52,324 nucleotides of DNA from a virus. How positions within the stretch are numbered: the first letter of the stretch is position 1; each line of letters opens with the position of its first letter. The position numbers and the translations under genes were made by a program. Below, one piece after another: positions 1 to 7,443 of this stretch. The notes below the pieces were generated by a model, which saw only the letters and a list, made by a program, of their open reading frames with translations, made no database searches and was not told where the DNA came from. The stretch is taken from positions 1-52,324 of IMG/VR virus record IMGVR_UViG_3300034200_000513; one strand, given 5' to 3'.

Positions 1-853
1 CTTTGACTGTAACTCCTTCAGGAATAATCAGTGGAAATAATTCTATATAAGTTCCTGGATAAATGTAAACAGTGTCGCCGCTTGTTGCTTGTGCTAATGC
101 ATATTCGATCGTAGAAAAAGGACCATTAGGATGATCACCTACATTGCTGTTATTACCATTAGCAGAAACATACCAAATGTTTCCTGCACGTAATGATAGA
201 TCGATACCATTAACTATTGCGCCGCCAGAAACGTAGTTAGTTCCATTCACTAAATTTGTATGTAAATCACTCCATACATTTGAATTGGATCCTAGAGTGT
301 AAGTATCAGTTGAATCTGGAATAATATTACCAAGAATGTCTGCATTTATTGTAACATTGTCAGTATTATCTGAACCAAATATTATCGAGCCGTCAAATGT
401 TATATTTCCTGTGGCATGTAAATTACCAAAAACTTCAGTATTGTTTTTTAAATTTATCGATCCAGTGCCTGACGTAAAAATGTCAATGTTTTCATTAGAT
501 CGTAAACTAGATATTCCTAACGAACTTATTTCTATTCCGTCAACTTGAAATGTTTTAGTCGTTATTCTTGGAGATGATCCTGTAGCATAGAAAACAATGT
601 TGTTGGTACTAGTAATAGTACTGTTATTAAATTCTAGATCGCCTATTGTTGTAGGATTGTCAACAAGCAGATCATTGGAAGATATCGCAGAATTGACATA
701 CAAAGTTCTTAACGGTGTATCAGAATTTATTCCAATTCTGTTTGAATTGACATTAAGATATAATAGATCAGTTTCAAAGGCAAGATCGATGCCTTGTCTA
801 ACTAAATTTGATTCTAATACTTGCCCAGAAATTTTACCTACTGTATTAGTCAT
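1..853 (-). CDS. Fibre-like virion protein, C-terminus beyond window (partial)
   Basis: The frame is open from an ATG at 853 down to base 1, giving at least 284 residues. The N-terminal half has repeating beta-rich text typical of phage fibres (LYVNSAISSNDLLVDN; GNLHATGNITFDGSIIFG), then the module IIPDSTDTYTLGSNSNVW, which recurs in the fibre gene at 44523. From about residue 225 the text changes to WYVSANGNNSN, then STIEYALAQA and YIYPGTYIE near 262-270. This is the usual opening of a right-handed parallel beta-helix (pectin-lyase-like) domain. It is last in a minus-strand series of fibre or virion genes, 31 bases after the stop of the preceding one. It is probably a host-contact fibre or appendage; enzymatic activity cannot be judged because the helix is cut off. 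Confidence 0.8.
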   Translation of the reverse strand, partial: MTNTVGKISGQVLESNLVRQGIDLAFETDLLYLNVNSNRIGINSDTPLRTLYVNSAISSNDLLVDNPTTIGDLEFNNSTITSTNNIVFYATGSSPRITTKTFQVDGIEISSLGISSLRSNENIDIFTSGTGSINLKNNTEVFGNLHATGNITFDGSIIFGSDNTDNVTINADILGNIIPDSTDTYTLGSNSNVWSDLHTNLVNGTNYVSGGAIVNGIDLSLRAGNIWYVSANGNNSNVGDHPNGPFSTIEYALAQATSGDTVYIYPGTYIELFPLIIPEGVTVK

Positions 854-884
854 GCCTGCTCCAATACAGTATTTATTGGTTCAA

Positions 885-1454
885 TTATTTGTCGAAACCG
901 TAGAGCACGTAAACAGGTTTGTTGGCAGGCACAGCAGTTCCAAACAATAAGTAAGTTCCTGTCGCCCAAGGATTTCCAGGATTTTTAGTGTCATTACCTG
1001 GAGGATTTTGTACTAAAGTGTAATTATCTATAGGGATTTGAAAAACGTTTTCCACGAGCACTATTATGTTTTTAGCTGCTTGAGTAGCGTTCCATGTAAC
1101 ACCGCTTTGAAAATTGTAGGCCAATGGGTCTGGACTTAATGGTCCAAAATAAACTGTTGAACCGTCTCCGATGCCTACATCTTGTTTAGTTATACCTACA
1201 CTTTCTTTAAATCTAAAACTACGCCATTCGCTGCCTTGATAACCTTCAAATTCGCCTGTAGTCGTATTAAATCTAATCATGCCTGGTATATATGCTGGAG
1301 CAGTTGTATCAGGACTTCTCTGCGTGGTAGTTCCTTTTGGAACTAGCATAGAGTAGGGTCTGTTTACTACAACTTCGCCGCCAATATCAACGTACAGACT
1401 AGTGTTGCCTGTTACAGACTTTCTATCTAATATTTGTCTTCTAAGATATTTCAT
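885..1454 (-). CDS. Virion structural protein, fibre-associated, unknown role
   Basis: This 189-residue protein has no assigned function. It carries PGMIRFNTTTGEFEGYQGSE (residues about 58-77), a motif common in phage fibre and appendage proteins in which a short beta strand ends in 'fEgY..W'. The C-terminal half (VGIGDGSTVYFGPLS ... VLVENVFQIPIDNYTL) resembles the repeated 'name/peg' beta modules seen in the giant protein of the same phage. The start ATG overlaps the upstream stop by one base (TAATG), so translation is probably coupled. It lies between two other small virion genes, so a virion or tail-fibre role is inferred from context. Confidence 0.75.
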   Translation of the reverse strand: MKYLRRQILDRKSVTGNTSLYVDIGGEVVVNRPYSMLVPKGTTTQRSPDTTAPAYIPGMIRFNTTTGEFEGYQGSEWRSFRFKESVGITKQDVGIGDGSTVYFGPLSPDPLAYNFQSGVTWNATQAAKNIIVLVENVFQIPIDNYTLVQNPPGNDTKNPGNPWATGTYLLFGTAVPANKPVYVLYGFDK

Positions 1455-1789
1455 TATACGGGAATAGCAGAAATAGTTGCTACAAGGTTATAAGGTGCAG
1501 GAGTATACATTACCACAGAATCTCCGTTGTCTAAAATCATTTTTTCTGAATCAAATGTAACACTTTCTCCAGCAGGAATAGGTAATTGATTGACTACTTG
1601 GTTTGTTGTGACTACACCTGCACCATTTTTAACAAAATGTACATCTAGATATGTTAATCCTGTAGTTGGATTTAAAGGATCGTATGTAGCTGTATTACAT
1701 ATCCAAATACAAGTGATTGCATTATTTCCGCTACTTGTATAGACTGTAGTAGGTGATCCGCCAGTAATTGTTGCACTTTCAATCGCCAT
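1454..1789 (-). CDS. Small conserved virion protein
   Basis: This 111-residue beta-rich protein begins MAIESATITGGSPTTVYTSS and contains AITCIWICNTATYDP and IPAGESVTFDSEKMIL. The pattern (a strand carrying an interpolated constant signal, then 'ipaGeSvtf') is that of small phage decoration or fibre-attached proteins, but I cannot name the family. AAGGA lies just upstream of the ATG at 1789. It is followed, with a one-base overlap, by the gene at 1454-885, so the two are probably translated together. Probably a virion component; the exact role is unknown. Confidence 0.72.
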   Translation of the reverse strand: MAIESATITGGSPTTVYTSSGNNAITCIWICNTATYDPLNPTTGLTYLDVHFVKNGAGVVTTNQVVNQLPIPAGESVTFDSEKMILDNGDSVVMYTPAPYNLVATISAIPV

Positions 1790-1798
1790 TGTTGTTCC

Positions 1799-2980
1799 TT
1801 AAAATATCATTCCAAATAAAATTGCACGTCTTTTACTTACCAATTCGTCATTTCTCGCAGTAGTAATATAGAATACACCTGAATCGCCGGCGCCTGAACT
1901 AGCATGATAAACAATGTTTTTTGTTGCTGCACTACTGGGCGCGGATCCTTGTATAGCTAATTCTAAATGTCCATCCAAGCTCACTTTACTATTTGTTGGG
2001 TCAAGTATGATTGAACCGCTGGTGCTGCTTAAAGTATTAGTAGCTAAAGTTAAATTTCCTGCTATTAATCCTGTTGAATCAATTGTTGCTTTAAGTACGT
2101 TATCGACTTTAAAAGTTAATTTACTTACTGCATCGCCTGCTGTAATTGCTTGCGCACCAAATGTTAAACTAGCACTAATTTGATATGTTCCTGCGCCGCC
2201 GCTAGCTGCGATAAATCCTAGAACAGTAGTTCCACCAGGAATTCCGGCGCCGGCAATGAAATCGCCAACTTTTATGTATCCGGCTGTAACTGATGTCACA
2301 GTTAGTGTAGTACCACTACAACTGGCTACACCTTGAAATCTTACAGTATCAAAACCTTGACCTAATGTATCACCTGCTCCAAATACTTCTGCAACAAATG
2401 AAGCCAACGATGATGCTACATAATCTGACATAGCTTTTGCATTTGGAATTCTATCGTCGTCGATTACAGAAACTCCTAGTGCTGGATTTGAAGGGTCTAC
2501 ATAATTTAAAATCTTTTGTTCGTAGTCACCTGTACCTGTTACTGTTACATAACCTGTACTGCCAGAATTAATTAACCCCAAAACTCCTTGATTAGTATCA
2601 ATACTGTTTGTTTGAATTCCGGTTAAAGTTCCGTTATCTCTTCTAAAAACCCAAGTGCCTGGTACTGTTGTAGCAGTAGTAGGACTATAGTGTGTTTCAC
2701 TTTCGTCCCACAGAATTTGTGCATCTGCTCCTGATCCTCTATCAACTTGAATTCCTGAAGTTCCTAGAGTCACCGTTGATCCAGTTTCTCCGCTGTTAAG
2801 AACAATAATATTATCTTTAACAGTCATAGTTTCTGACTGTACAGTAGTTGTAGTACCTTGTACTGTTAGATTACCTGTTACTAGTACAGTTCCTGTACGA
2901 ACTCCTGTATTAAGAGTTATTGTACCAGAATTTTGTACTACAACTTGGTAATCACCGTTACTGACTCTAAGAACTTTCAT
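1799..2980 (-). CDS. Fibre-like virion protein with beta-helix repeats
   Basis: This 393-residue protein is rich in Gly, Thr, Ser and Val. Residues about 20-75 read VRTGTVLVTGNLTVQGTTTT, then MTVKDNIIVLNSGETGS. The same module (a 'GnLtVnGtttsv' strand, a 'v.Dn.I.Ln' strand and an 'ilWdes' element) is found in the fibre gene at 46651-48507. The C-terminal part is also repetitive (LTLATNTLSSTSGSIILDPT) and ends in a short basic tail (SKRRAILFGMIF). AGGA is placed seven bases before the ATG at 2980. Context between other virion genes supports a fibre or whisker-like appendage. No enzymatic motif is seen. Confidence 0.78.
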   Translation of the reverse strand: MKVLRVSNGDYQVVVQNSGTITLNTGVRTGTVLVTGNLTVQGTTTTVQSETMTVKDNIIVLNSGETGSTVTLGTSGIQVDRGSGADAQILWDESETHYSPTTATTVPGTWVFRRDNGTLTGIQTNSIDTNQGVLGLINSGSTGYVTVTGTGDYEQKILNYVDPSNPALGVSVIDDDRIPNAKAMSDYVASSLASFVAEVFGAGDTLGQGFDTVRFQGVASCSGTTLTVTSVTAGYIKVGDFIAGAGIPGGTTVLGFIAASGGAGTYQISASLTFGAQAITAGDAVSKLTFKVDNVLKATIDSTGLIAGNLTLATNTLSSTSGSIILDPTNSKVSLDGHLELAIQGSAPSSAATKNIVYHASSGAGDSGVFYITTARNDELVSKRRAILFGMIF

Positions 2981-2993
2981 CTATAATCCTAAA

Positions 2994-3428
2994 TTAGATA
3001 GCAACTAACTGAAGTGTAGTTTCAGTTGAATCGTCTGTTACAGACCATGTATATCTAACGTTATTGAAATCTCTAGCAGTTCTATTATAGAGTTTTTTAA
3101 TGTTTACATATTGACCATTTGTTTTTCTTCCTTGGATGGCCATTTCATTAGCTGCTAAAGAGCCTGCTGCTTTGTTAACTAATGTGCAAACACCAACATT
3201 GCCTGTACCTGAGCCAGCAGTAGTACGCTTAGTACCAGTTTTTAGATCATTAACTAAAAATTTACTTCCAGACTTTTGACGAATAATATAACCAGATTCA
3301 GTTTCTGGGTTACTTGCTACTTGAACATTAATTTTAATGTTGAATAGTGAATCACTGTATGGCATTCCTGCTGTGTCGGCAGCATTAGCTAGTCTACCAA
3401 AATTTCTTTTATTAATTGGACGTCCCAT
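2994..3428 (-). CDS. Conserved small virion protein of marine T4-like phages
   Basis: This is a 144-residue protein beginning MGRPINKRNFGRLANA. I chose the ATG at 3428 rather than an upstream in-frame codon at 3476 because a strong AAGGAG sits seven bases before it, and the extra 16 residues (which include MRPHRVDLERQ) would lie in the leader after the late promoter. The N-terminus is basic; the body has NIKINVQV, YIIRQKSGSKFLVNDL and YTWSVTDDSTETTLQLVAI, suggesting a small beta-sandwich. It is the first gene downstream of gp23, behind its own terminator and late promoter, which fits a protein needed in many copies such as a decoration or fibre-base protein. Function is inferred only from position and abundance signals. 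Confidence 0.78.
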   Translation of the reverse strand: MGRPINKRNFGRLANAADTAGMPYSDSLFNIKINVQVASNPETESGYIIRQKSGSKFLVNDLKTGTKRTTAGSGTGNVGVCTLVNKAAGSLAANEMAIQGRKTNGQYVNIKKLYNRTARDFNNVRYTWSVTDDSTETTLQLVAI

Positions 3429-3493
3429 TTGTTTCTCCTTATGTTGACGTTCTAGGTCTACGCGGTGGGGCCGCATAAGTCATCTAGACATAG

Positions 3494-3501
3494 TATTTAT
3501 A
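3494..3501 (-). promoter_or_regulatory. Late promoter TATAAATA
   Basis: The minus strand reads TATAAATACTATG, a perfect copy of the T4 late-promoter octamer recognised by gp55-containing RNA polymerase. It lies 66 bases before the ATG at 3428 and directly after the terminator stem that closes the gp23 transcript. It should start the separate fibre/virion transcript covering 3428 to 1. Confidence 0.75.
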
Positions 3502-3530
3502 AAAAACAAAAGGACCCCGAAGAGTCCTTT
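3501..3530 (-). terminator. Rho-independent terminator after gp23
   Basis: On the minus strand a nine-pair stem (AAAGGACTC / GGGTCCTTT, one G-T pair) closes a UUCG tetraloop within a C(UUCG)G context and is followed by TGTTTTTT. The stem occupies 3509-3530. It lies about 30 bases after the gp23 stop, so it should end or attenuate the capsid transcript. Confidence 0.85.
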
Positions 3531-3561
3531 GTATTAAAAACTTTTTTGTAAAAAGTTTTAA

Positions 3562-4731
3562 TTAGCTGAATACTGCGTTAGCAATAGTTACAGTACCTAG
3601 GTAATCAGCTGCGTTACCTAAAGAGCTTGCACTGTTAGTCAATTCAACATATCCATAACGAGTCATAAAGCTTACGACTGGTTCGAATGTTGATGGATCT
3701 AACACAACACCGCTGCTCATCAATGGAATGTATGGGCAGTAGAATGCTGCTGCATCACTTTCGCTTGATCCTTTGTAACCAATTAATACTGTATCGTTAG
3801 ATGCATAAGTGTTTACATAGACCTTCATAGCATTGTTCAATGTACCAACGAACTTAGTGTTTGTTGGAGCTTCGAATGTGCCTTCTGTTGTTCTTGCGAA
3901 CGCAGAAGTTGTAGCACTTTGAAGAATTGTTAATGCTGTTGGGCTAACTACTGCCCAGTTACCAGCGCCACGACGTGTACGCTGAGCGATTGTGTTAGCA
4001 ACACGGTTGATCATAACTGCTAGAGCAGCATGTTCGTCACCAACGAAAGTAGCAGTACCAGAAACAGCAGCCTGGTCATATGCTTGTTGGTTTTGTGTGC
4101 CTGCTAGTGTTACTAAACTAGCTAAAATTTCTTGGTCAATTTCAGCAGTGATTTCCTGAGCAAGTGCTGCCATGATTTCTGCTTCGATGTCAATACCTTG
4201 TTGGGCTTGTGCATCTTGTGCAGCTTCAAATGTCCAGCGAGCTGATAGCTTACGTGTCTTAGCTTCAACTGTTTGCTTTAAGATCTGAATGCTTAATCTG
4301 TTACCAGCTTGGCCTTCTAGAGCAGCTGTAGCAGCAGCTTTAGCAGTTGTTGTGTTACCAGAATATGCTTCAGCAATTTTGAATGGGCTTAGAGCTTCTT
4401 CACCTGCTACTGCACCACTGTTACCTGTACCTGCTGTGTCGCTGTAACGAACACGTAGGGTATGGATTTGTCCAACTGGTCCAGTCATTGGTTGTACGCC
4501 TACCAACTCGTTAGCGATAACTGTTGGCATAACACGACGGATTACTGGTAGAATCACGCGGTTTAATGTTGCGACGTTGCCGGCAGAAGTAGCACCACCT
4601 GTTGCACTTTCAGCGAGATACTTACGAGTATTCTCAAGTGTAGATGCCATTACGGATCTCTTGGTGCCTTGAAGGCCTTCCAATAGAGCCTCTTTAGTTT
4701 CTGACCAGCGGCTTGTTAGTAGTTCTGACAT
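3562..4731 (-). CDS. 23: Major capsid protein
   Basis: This protein forms the hexamers of the phage head. It has the T4 gp23 hallmarks: an N-terminal delta-like region (residues 1-41), then VILPVIRRVMPTVIANELVG, VQPMTGPVGQIHTLRVRYSD and, near the end, PYIPLMSSGVVLDPSTFEP with SFMTRYGYVEL. LAE at residues 39-41 fits the T4 prohead-protease rule (L/I-x-E, cut after E) and would free a mature N-terminus beginning SATGGATS. At 389 residues it is shorter than T4 gp23 (521), with the insertion-domain region reduced. AGGAGA precedes the ATG. It follows gp21 and gp22 as in T4 and ends before a strong terminator. Confidence 0.96.
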   Translation of the reverse strand: MSELLTSRWSETKEALLEGLQGTKRSVMASTLENTRKYLAESATGGATSAGNVATLNRVILPVIRRVMPTVIANELVGVQPMTGPVGQIHTLRVRYSDTAGTGNSGAVAGEEALSPFKIAEAYSGNTTTAKAAATAALEGQAGNRLSIQILKQTVEAKTRKLSARWTFEAAQDAQAQQGIDIEAEIMAALAQEITAEIDQEILASLVTLAGTQNQQAYDQAAVSGTATFVGDEHAALAVMINRVANTIAQRTRRGAGNWAVVSPTALTILQSATTSAFARTTEGTFEAPTNTKFVGTLNNAMKVYVNTYASNDTVLIGYKGSSESDAAAFYCPYIPLMSSGVVLDPSTFEPVVSFMTRYGYVELTNSASSLGNAADYLGTVTIANAVFS

Positions 4732-4752
4732 TATTTTTCTCCTGATTAATGT

Positions 4753-5841
4753 TTAAATTCCAGCTAGACGACGAATATCAAAGATATTGTTATCGACTTC
4801 GCTGCTACTTACGCTGTTGGTTTGTTTATTGCCTGTAATTTCTTTTGCCTCTACAAGTGCCTTTTTCTTCTGTGGTGCTTCGCCAGCAACAACTGCTGGT
4901 AAGTATTTTTCAAAATTACTACGTAACTTTGTAGTTTGAACACTTTCTAACAATTCTGTCATGATAGCTTTTTGAGCTGAAGCTAATGGGCTAATCAATT
5001 CATCAATTATTGCTTTGCGTTCTACACTTTCTTTTAGTGTTTTGATTTGTGCTTCTTTGCTTTCTGCAATTAGACGTGCTTCTGCTACAGCGTTTTTAGC
5101 AGTAGCTACTTCTAATTCCTTTAAGTCTATAACTTTAAGCAATTTAGCTGTTTCTGATTTTTCACTTAGATAGCTGTTTTGATATTCGTTAGCAAATGCC
5201 TCGAACAACTTACGACCAAAGTCGTTACGTCGAGCTGCTTCGATATCTTCTTTCAATTGACCAATTTCTTTTTGTAGACCTTGGCTAACTGTTTCTTCAA
5301 CTAACTGAGCGGCACGTTTAACAAATTGAGATTTTAGTGAAGCAAATGCTTCTTTTCCTTCTCTTACTAAACGCACTTTTGTTTCTGCGATATCTTTTTT
5401 ATCAATTTGAAACTCTGTAATTTCTTGAGCTAAAGCTTCTACAACAAAACGTTCAAGAGTTTTAAACTTTTGAGCCATTTGTACTTGATCTTCATGCAAT
5501 TCCATGACTTCCTGTGCTAGTTGACGTGTAACGAATTCGTTAACTACTCTAGCATTTTGTTTCATTGCAACTGCATATCTAGCCTTTTGTTCAGCTAGAT
5601 GCTTACGATCTTCTACAAATTCAGCGATTTCTTCTGCTAGTTTGTCACCAAGCATACGATCGATAGCCTCGACCATAACTTGTTTGTCGTGTTCATAACG
5701 TTGTGCAAATTCTTCGCGTAATTGTTGAGTGACTTGGGTACGATTTTCATTAATTCTCATTTCCCAAGACTTTTCGATATCAGCTTTGATCTCTTCAGAA
5801 ATCACATTGTTTTCAAATAGTGTTTTTAGTGCTTCCAACAT
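4753..5841 (-). CDS. 22: Prohead core scaffolding protein
   Basis: This 362-residue protein is almost wholly helical and charged, with long heptad-like stretches (QQLREEFAQRYEHDKQVMVE; LKEDIEAARRNDFGRKLFEA). The residues around 15-30 (ISEEIKADIEKSWEMRINEN) and the ending NNIFDIRRLAGI are typical of gp22 proteins. gp22 forms the inner core on which the gp23 shell assembles and is later degraded by gp21. It is longer than T4 gp22 (269). AAGGAG sits before the ATG at 5841. It is located between protease and capsid genes, the conserved T4 order. Confidence 0.93.
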   Translation of the reverse strand: MLEALKTLFENNVISEEIKADIEKSWEMRINENRTQVTQQLREEFAQRYEHDKQVMVEAIDRMLGDKLAEEIAEFVEDRKHLAEQKARYAVAMKQNARVVNEFVTRQLAQEVMELHEDQVQMAQKFKTLERFVVEALAQEITEFQIDKKDIAETKVRLVREGKEAFASLKSQFVKRAAQLVEETVSQGLQKEIGQLKEDIEAARRNDFGRKLFEAFANEYQNSYLSEKSETAKLLKVIDLKELEVATAKNAVAEARLIAESKEAQIKTLKESVERKAIIDELISPLASAQKAIMTELLESVQTTKLRSNFEKYLPAVVAGEAPQKKKALVEAKEITGNKQTNSVSSSEVDNNIFDIRRLAGI

Positions 5842-5855
5842 GTGATTCTCCTTTT

Positions 5856-6479
5856 TTATTGGAGTCCGCTTATTATTTTTAATAAGCTTTCTTTAAGATA
5901 CTTCTGCGCCTTTGGATCATCCTGAACTTCTTTCGCTATGCGTAAGCTTCTATAACCACCTTGATGATTCATTAAATGTTCATAGATAGGTGTAGGATAT
6001 GCTCCAGGAGCACTAGGTTGAGCCACCACATCTACTGTGATGATTTCAAAATCTTTTACCATTCCGTCGTTGTCTACATCGCCGGAACCTCTAGAAGAAA
6101 CTCCCAACTTTACGCCGGCCTGTAACATAGTTTTCACTAGTTCGCCCATTGGAGTTGGGAGTACTTTTAACTTTCCATAACCGTCTGCCCCTTCCATCCA
6201 CATTTCTGTGACCATATGGCATACACGATCAAGATTGATTCTTAGGTCTTCTGGATGATCTACTTCTCCGAGAACCGAATAGCCACCAGCAATTTGATCA
6301 TTAAGGGTTTTGACAGCCCTAGCAATCTCTCTTGCAGGATAAACTCTTTGATTTTGATTCCTCTTATCGCCTTGAATGCAAATCCCTTTAAGATAAAGAG
6401 ACTTGCCCCCTTGCGCTTCGTCGGACTCGATGACCATTTTTGCTTGGTCGAAACTCAGGTTTTCACGAAGTGTTCTCAT
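5856..6479 (-). CDS. 21: Prohead core protease
   Basis: This serine protease cuts scaffold and capsid proteins during head maturation. The catalytic His is in GEVDHPEDL (His about residue 75) and the Ser is in GVKLGVSSRGSG (about 128-129), as in the T4 gp21 family. FEIITVDVVAQPSAPGAY is the conserved strand after the active site. I start at the ATG at 6479 rather than a TTG one codon earlier, because AAGG lies seven bases upstream. The length of 207 residues matches T4 gp21 (212). The last codons contain a perfect seven-pair palindrome (5868-5887), probably incidental to coding. Confidence 0.95.
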   Translation of the reverse strand: MRTLRENLSFDQAKMVIESDEAQGGKSLYLKGICIQGDKRNQNQRVYPAREIARAVKTLNDQIAGGYSVLGEVDHPEDLRINLDRVCHMVTEMWMEGADGYGKLKVLPTPMGELVKTMLQAGVKLGVSSRGSGDVDNDGMVKDFEIITVDVVAQPSAPGAYPTPIYEHLMNHQGGYRSLRIAKEVQDDPKAQKYLKESLLKIISGLQ

Positions 6480-6488
6480 CAATTAACC

Positions 6489-7364
6489 TTATTTTGCACG
6501 ACTTTTAACGCCGTTTAAAGGACTACCTGCACCTTTGTCGCCGTCATCGCCGCCAGCTGGTGTGCTTACTTTTTTAAGATGCTTTACACCTGCTTTACCA
6601 CCTGGAACATTTACATTACCTGCATTATCTTCTTTAGTCGAAGGATTAGCAAGGCCTCCTTTGGTGCCACCGGATGTGCTTTCGCCGCCACCAAGGATAT
6701 TTGCTGTAGTTCCACCCATATCGTTCTTACCTGCTACGATACTTTTTGTGTTTACACCGTCGTCGCCCATTTTTCCATACTTGGTATAATCAGCGCCGCC
6801 AACTTTTTCTACATATTCACGCATAAAACTTACGTCATCTGCCATGGACATTTTCATGTCTTTTCCCATATCGTCACCGCCCATGTCCATATCATCATCA
6901 CCCATGTCCATGTCGTCGCCCATGTCGTCGTCACCCATGCCGCCTAGTTCTTTTTCAAACTGCGCACGTAACTCGTCCATTGCATCTTCTAAATCCATTA
7001 CACGATCTTCTAGATCATCCGATCCTTCTTCGTCGCCCATGTCCATATCGTCTCCTTCTTCGGAATCGATATCACCGATCATGTCGTCAGTTGGGTCGCC
7101 GCCGATAGCATCAGAATCGTCGTCGCCTTCACCGAAAGCAAAATCTTCTTCGACTTCTTCGTCATCATCGTGCATGGCTTCTTCTACTTCTTCATCGTCT
7201 TCTTCTTTTTCTTCTTCTACTTCGTCAAATTCTTCCGCTAGGATAGTTTCGTAGATTTCGCGGGATTTTTCTACTACGATTTGGTGAAAAATTTCTTTAG
7301 CTGCTTCTTGGTCTTCGTTAACAAGATGCTCGAGCATCTGCTCGAATTTTGATCGATCAGTCAT
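6489..7364 (-). CDS. Acidic prohead core protein (gp67/gp68 position)
   Basis: This 291-residue protein lies just before gp21, the place of T4 genes 67 and 68. Residues 1-45 form a helical segment (FEQMLEHLVNEDQEAAKEIF) resembling the start of marine gp68-like core proteins. Residues about 45-170 are extremely acidic, with tandem DDDMGDDMDMG repeats. The C-terminal third is Gly-, Asn- and Lys-rich and ends basic (NGVKSRAK). T4 gp67 is small and acidic and is cut up in the prohead, so a core role fits composition and position. It is much larger than gp67 (80) or gp68 (141) and could be a fusion of both roles. AGGAG precedes the ATG. Confidence 0.75.
   Translation of the reverse strand: MTDRSKFEQMLEHLVNEDQEAAKEIFHQIVVEKSREIYETILAEEFDEVEEEKEEDDEEVEEAMHDDDEEVEEDFAFGEGDDDSDAIGGDPTDDMIGDIDSEEGDDMDMGDEEGSDDLEDRVMDLEDAMDELRAQFEKELGGMGDDDMGDDMDMGDDDMDMGGDDMGKDMKMSMADDVSFMREYVEKVGGADYTKYGKMGDDGVNTKSIVAGKNDMGGTTANILGGGESTSGGTKGGLANPSTKEDNAGNVNVPGGKAGVKHLKKVSTPAGGDDGDKGAGSPLNGVKSRAK
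6882..6940 (-). repeat. Short tandem coding repeat (Asp-Met-Gly)
   Basis: The DNA repeats near-copies of cccatgtccatgtcgtcg. On the minus strand this encodes tandem Asp-Asp-Asp-Met-Gly units in the acidic core protein. Such repeats can slip in length between close relatives. Confidence 0.6.
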
Positions 7365-7418
7365 AGTTTTCTCCTATAAAGATGTAAGGCTGTCAAATTA
7401 TATTTACAATTAATTGTT

Positions 7419-7443
7419 AAAAACACTCGATAATAGTGTTTTT
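7419..7443 (-). terminator. Hairpin followed by U-run after 7444-8028
   Basis: On the minus strand AAAAACACT pairs with AGTGTTTTT across a seven-base loop, immediately after the stop codon at 7444-7446. The stem is nine pairs but AT-rich, so termination is probably partial, leaving read-through into the prohead genes. Confidence 0.5.

Noticed and set aside
3429-3476. Sixteen-residue N-terminal extension of the protein at 2994-3428
   Set aside because: A strong AAGGAG precedes the internal ATG at 3428, and the resulting MGRPINKRNFG start looks like the family start; the upstream part lies in the leader after the late promoter.
5868-5887. Palindrome GCTTATT...AATAAGC as a terminator between gp21 and gp22
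   Set aside because: It lies within the gp21 coding end and is not followed by a U-run; gp22 has its own AAGGAG and must be transcribed through it.
6535-7254. Plus-strand Ser/Pro- and His-rich frames opposite the acidic core gene
   Set aside because: They are antisense copies of the Asp-Met-Gly repeats and of Gly-rich codons, with no ribosome site.
7381-7410. GTAAATATAA upstream of the acidic core gene as a late promoter
   Set aside because: It departs from the octamer in the second base, and the nearby TTGACA has no -10 at proper spacing; read-through from upstream is simpler.
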